Under the pieces are notes generated by a model. That model was not told where the DNA came from, searched no databases, and worked only from the letters and a program-made list of their open reading frames with translations. This document shows positions 61,080 to 64,000 of a DNA stretch of 64,000 nucleotides, piece by piece. Origin of the DNA: Erythrobacter sp. ANT-B3C2 (lineage in GTDB: Bacteria; Pseudomonadota; Alphaproteobacteria; Sphingomonadales; Sphingomonadaceae); the NCBI GenBank assembly GCA_001683845.1, contig LXQI01000004.1, forward strand, positions 1 through 64,000, read 5' to 3'. The position numbers and the translations under genes are program-made. Position 1 is the stretch's first letter. The number at the start of each line of letters is the position of its first letter.

Positions 61080-63740
61080 ATGGCGGCAGACTGGCAGGCG
61101 GCGATCACCCGGGCGCGCACCCACGCACCCTTCCTCAAGCTCGCCCTCGAGCGCCGGCCCGAGCTCGTCGGGCTGCTCGCCACGAGCGAGGGCGAGGCCG
61201 CACTCGCCGCTGCCCGCGCCGCCGGCGAGGGCGAGAGCGACGTGGGCGTGGCGCTGCGGCGCGAGCGGCTCGGCCTCGCGCTGGTGCTGGCGGTGGGCGA
61301 TCTCGCCGGCGCCTTCCCCCTTCAGCGCGTCATGAGCGAGCTATCTGCATTCGCCGATCGCGCGCTCCATGCCGCCATCGCCGCGGCCATCACAGCGCGG
61401 GTGCCCGAAGCGCAGCCGCAGGGCTTCGCCGCGCTTGCGCTCGGCAAGCACGGCGCGCAGGAGCTGAACTATTCCTCGGATATCGACCCGATCCTGCTGT
61501 ACGATCCCGCGCAGCTCCCCCACCGCCCGCGCGAGGAGCCGGGCGAGGCCGCCCAGCGCTATGCCCGCCAGCTGCAGGAGCTGCTCGCCCGCTCCACCGC
61601 CGAGGGGTACGTCTTCCGCGTCGATCTGCGCCTGCGCCCGGCCTCCGAGGTCAGCCCGCTGGCGATCTCGTTCGATGGCGCGCTCACCCATTACGAAAGC
61701 TCGGCGCTCGCCTGGGAACGCGCCGCCTATATCCGCGCCCGCAGCGCTGGTGGCGATATTGCGGCGGGCGATGCGTTCCTCGAACAGATCCGTCCGTTCG
61801 TCTGGCGCCGCAGCCTCGATTTCACGGCTCTGGAAGAGATCCGCCGCCTCACCCATCTGATCCGCGACGCCTACGCTGGCCCCCGCGAGCCCGGCCCCGG
61901 CTTCGACATCAAGCGCGGTCGCGGTGGCATCCGCGAGGTGGAGTTCTTCGCCCAGACTCACCAGCTGATCTACGGCGGCCGCCTGCCCAATCTGCGCCAG
62001 CGCGGCACCCGGCCAGCGCTCGATGCGCTTGCAGCCGAAGGCATCGTCACCGCCGCCGACGCCACGCTGCTGGGCGAGGCCTACGATCGCCTGCGCACCA
62101 TCGAACACCGGCTGCAGATGGTGGAAGACCGCCAGACCCACGCGCTCCCCGCCGATCCCGCCGCGCTCACCAATGTTGCCCGGCTGGATGGCCTGCCCGA
62201 TGGTGCCGCGCTCATCAGCGAGCTCACCGCCCTGTGCGGTCAGGTCGCCGCGCTGTACGACCGCCTGCTAGGTGTCGACGACCAGCCAGCATCCACGGCC
62301 GCCGATCTCGCGCGCGATCCGCGCTACGCCCCGCGCATCGCCGAATGGCGCGCCACCATTCGCACCCTGCGCACCGGCGAGGCGCGCGCCGCGTTCGACG
62401 CGATCGTGTCCGAGCTGGTCGCCGCCTTCGACGCCGCGCCCGATCCGGACCACGCGATGGCCCGGTGGCAGACGCTGCTCACCCGCCTGCCCAGTGCGGT
62501 CAATCTGCTGCGGCTGTTCGAACAGCGTCCCGGCCTGCTGCGGCAGGTGCTGCGCATCCTTACCCTGGCGCGCCCGCTGGCCGACGAGCTGGCCCGCCGC
62601 CCCGAACTGCTCGACGCGCTGATCGATCGCACCGCGCTCGACCTGCCCGGCCCCGTCGAAGCGCTCGCCGCCCGGATGCACCGCACCGATGGCACCGCCG
62701 ATTACGAGCGCCGGCTCGACCGCATCCGGCAAGTGGTGGGCGAAGAACGCTTTGCGCTGGGCACCCAGCTGATCGAAGCGGTGCACGATCCGCTCGCCAT
62801 CGCCAATGCGCTGGGCCGGGTGGCCGAGGCAGCGCTCGGCACCGCAGCGCACGCCGCGATCGAGGCGTTCGAGGCGGTCCACGGCCGCGTGCCCGGCGGT
62901 GCGCTGCTGATCCTGGGGCTCGGCCGGCTCGGCGGGGGCGCGCTCACCCACGCCTCCGATCTCGATCTGATCTACCTGTTCAGCGGCGAGATCGGCGTCG
63001 AATCCGATGGCCGCCGCCCGCTCACCGCCTCGCTCTATTTCAACCGTCTCGCCCAGCGGGTCAGCGCCGCGCTCAGCGTGCCCACCGCCGAGGGCGCACT
63101 GTACCAGGTCGATACCCGCCTGCGCCCGCAAGGCGCACAGGGGCCCGTCGCGGTCAGCTGCGAAAGCTTCGCGCTCTACCAGCGCGAGGAGGCATGGACC
63201 TGGGAGCACATGGCGCTCACCCGCGCCCGCCCCGTGTTCGGCCCATCGGAGGAGCGCGCGCAGATGGCCGCGCTGCTGCAATCGGTGCTCTCCCGCCCAC
63301 GCGATGCCACCATCCTGCGCGTCGATGTCCTCGCCATGCGGGCCGAGATCGCCGCGCACAAGCCGCCCACCGGCCCGCTCGACGTCAAGCTGCTGCGCGG
63401 CGGGCTGGTCGATGCCGAATTCATCATCCACTTCCTCCAGCTGCGCGACGCCACCGCGCTGCACCCCTCGCTCACCGAGGCGGTCGAGGCGCTGGCGGCA
63501 CAAGGCCTGCTCCCCCGCACCTTCGCCGAACACCATGCGCTGCTGGGGCGGGTGCTCGTCGCCGCGCGCCTGCTCGCGCCCGATGGCACCGAGCCCGCCC
63601 CCGCCGCCCGCCAGGCGCTGGCCGCCACTTGCGGTCACGAGCATTACACGCAGCTGTGCGAAGCGGTACAACAGGCACGCCACGCCATTGCCGCGCAATG
63701 GAACACGCTATTCGACCAGACATTGGAGACCGAACCATGA
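61080..63740 (+). CDS. glnE: Bifunctional glutamine-synthetase adenylyltransferase/removase
   Basis: Switches glutamine synthetase off and on in response to PII signalling. 886 residues with two nucleotidyltransferase domains: the N-terminal removase (LGKHGAQELNYSSDIDPILL) and the C-terminal adenylyltransferase (LGRLGGGALTHASDLDLIYL), each with the DxD metal site, and matching LRPASEVSPLAIS and LRPQGAQGPVAVS elements. ATG 61080 decides the N-terminus; upstream codons are only basic residues. Its TGA overlaps the bcp ATG. Confidence 0.95.
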   Translation: MAADWQAAITRARTHAPFLKLALERRPELVGLLATSEGEAALAAARAAGEGESDVGVALRRERLGLALVLAVGDLAGAFPLQRVMSELSAFADRALHAAIAAAITARVPEAQPQGFAALALGKHGAQELNYSSDIDPILLYDPAQLPHRPREEPGEAAQRYARQLQELLARSTAEGYVFRVDLRLRPASEVSPLAISFDGALTHYESSALAWERAAYIRARSAGGDIAAGDAFLEQIRPFVWRRSLDFTALEEIRRLTHLIRDAYAGPREPGPGFDIKRGRGGIREVEFFAQTHQLIYGGRLPNLRQRGTRPALDALAAEGIVTAADATLLGEAYDRLRTIEHRLQMVEDRQTHALPADPAALTNVARLDGLPDGAALISELTALCGQVAALYDRLLGVDDQPASTAADLARDPRYAPRIAEWRATIRTLRTGEARAAFDAIVSELVAAFDAAPDPDHAMARWQTLLTRLPSAVNLLRLFEQRPGLLRQVLRILTLARPLADELARRPELLDALIDRTALDLPGPVEALAARMHRTDGTADYERRLDRIRQVVGEERFALGTQLIEAVHDPLAIANALGRVAEAALGTAAHAAIEAFEAVHGRVPGGALLILGLGRLGGGALTHASDLDLIYLFSGEIGVESDGRRPLTASLYFNRLAQRVSAALSVPTAEGALYQVDTRLRPQGAQGPVAVSCESFALYQREEAWTWEHMALTRARPVFGPSEERAQMAALLQSVLSRPRDATILRVDVLAMRAEIAAHKPPTGPLDVKLLRGGLVDAEFIIHFLQLRDATALHPSLTEAVEALAAQGLLPRTFAEHHALLGRVLVAARLLAPDGTEPAPAARQALAATCGHEHYTQLCEAVQQARHAIAAQWNTLFDQTLETEP

Positions 63741-64000
63741 CCCCAAAGCCCGAAGCCGGCGACCTCCTGCCGGATTGCCCCATGGAAATCGCGGGCGGCG
63801 GGCTGGTGCGCCCGTCGGACTTCCGCGGCCACCCGCTGGTGCTGTTCTTCTACCCCAAGGACGATACGCCCGGCTGCACCACCCAGAATCGCGCCTTCTC
63901 CGAACTCAAGCCCCGCTTCGACGCTGCCGGCGTGGCCCTGCTGGGCATCAGCAAGGACCCGCTCGCCGCCCATGTAAAATTCGCCGCCAAGCACGGCCTC
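63737..64000 (+). CDS. bcp: Thioredoxin-dependent peroxiredoxin (Bcp/PrxQ type), 5' part
   Basis: 88 codons to the window edge. The peroxidatic Cys is in FFYPKDDTPGCTTQ (Cys about 47); EAGDLLPDCP at the N-terminus and LLGISKDPLAAHVKFA match the PrxQ fold. Reduces peroxides. The start ATG overlaps the glnE TGA (ATGA), a conserved arrangement. C-terminus not visible. Confidence 0.93.
   Translation, partial: MTPKPEAGDLLPDCPMEIAGGGLVRPSDFRGHPLVLFFYPKDDTPGCTTQNRAFSELKPRFDAAGVALLGISKDPLAAHVKFAAKHGL

Overview
The window is a gene-dense, GC-rich chromosomal stretch. It most resembles an alphaproteobacterium of the order Sphingomonadales (Erythrobacter/Altererythrobacter/Sphingomonas-like). That placement is inferred from gene content: a giant NAD-dependent glutamate dehydrogenase, a DUF3576 lipoprotein, an rnd-lptC-lptA cluster, PhaB/PhaZ polyhydroxybutyrate enzymes, an HWE-type sensor kinase, and RibA with a long N-terminal extension. 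I see no rRNA, tRNA, CRISPR array, insertion sequence, integrase or prophage gene. It looks like stable core chromosome, and I do not see an obvious new multi-gene system. The most interesting material is small: broken genes, unusual starts, structured intergenic DNA and possible stress promoters.

Layout. 0-3.4 kb: partial exported protein, msrB, queG and a ferredoxin-reductase-like flavoprotein. 3.5-15 kb, all leftward: DUF3576 lipoprotein, then leuS-lptE-holA with an alpha/beta-hydrolase remnant behind holA, then a TPR protein, a luciferase-like monooxygenase and gdhB. 15-20 kb, mostly rightward: putative outer-membrane protein, phaB, fumC, RHH protein, galU. 20-26.7 kb: M23 peptidase, a frameshifted ferritin-like DUF455 gene, an EF-hand protein beside an OmpR/EnvZ-type two-component pair, and a HerA-like ATPase. 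26.7-34.6 kb, rightward: pabBC fusion, aminotransferase, pseudouridine synthase, arfB, rpmG, lolA, a structured intergenic region, xth, ribA and a decayed GNAT gene. 34.6-42 kb: recQ, small lipoproteins, phhA, a GlsB/YeaQ-type membrane protein, uppP, M13 peptidase. 42-52 kb: ABC exporter, phaZ, gltB-gltD. 52-64 kb: HWE kinase, ung, rnd-lptC-lptA, thrS, agmatine deiminase, M28 peptidase, glnE and the start of bcp.

Themes. Nitrogen and glutamate handling is unusually well represented (gdhB, gltBD, glnE). Envelope biogenesis recurs (lptE, lptC, lptA, lolA, uppP, an MsbA-like ABC protein, M23 peptidase, several lipoproteins). PhaB and PhaZ make and mobilise carbon stores. Many genes are translationally coupled by 4-bp overlaps (leuS/lptE, pabBC/aminotransferase, TPR/LLM, glnE/bcp). 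Three genes are visibly broken, two of them by what look like single-base deletions. These may be real decay or sequence errors, and only read data can separate the two.
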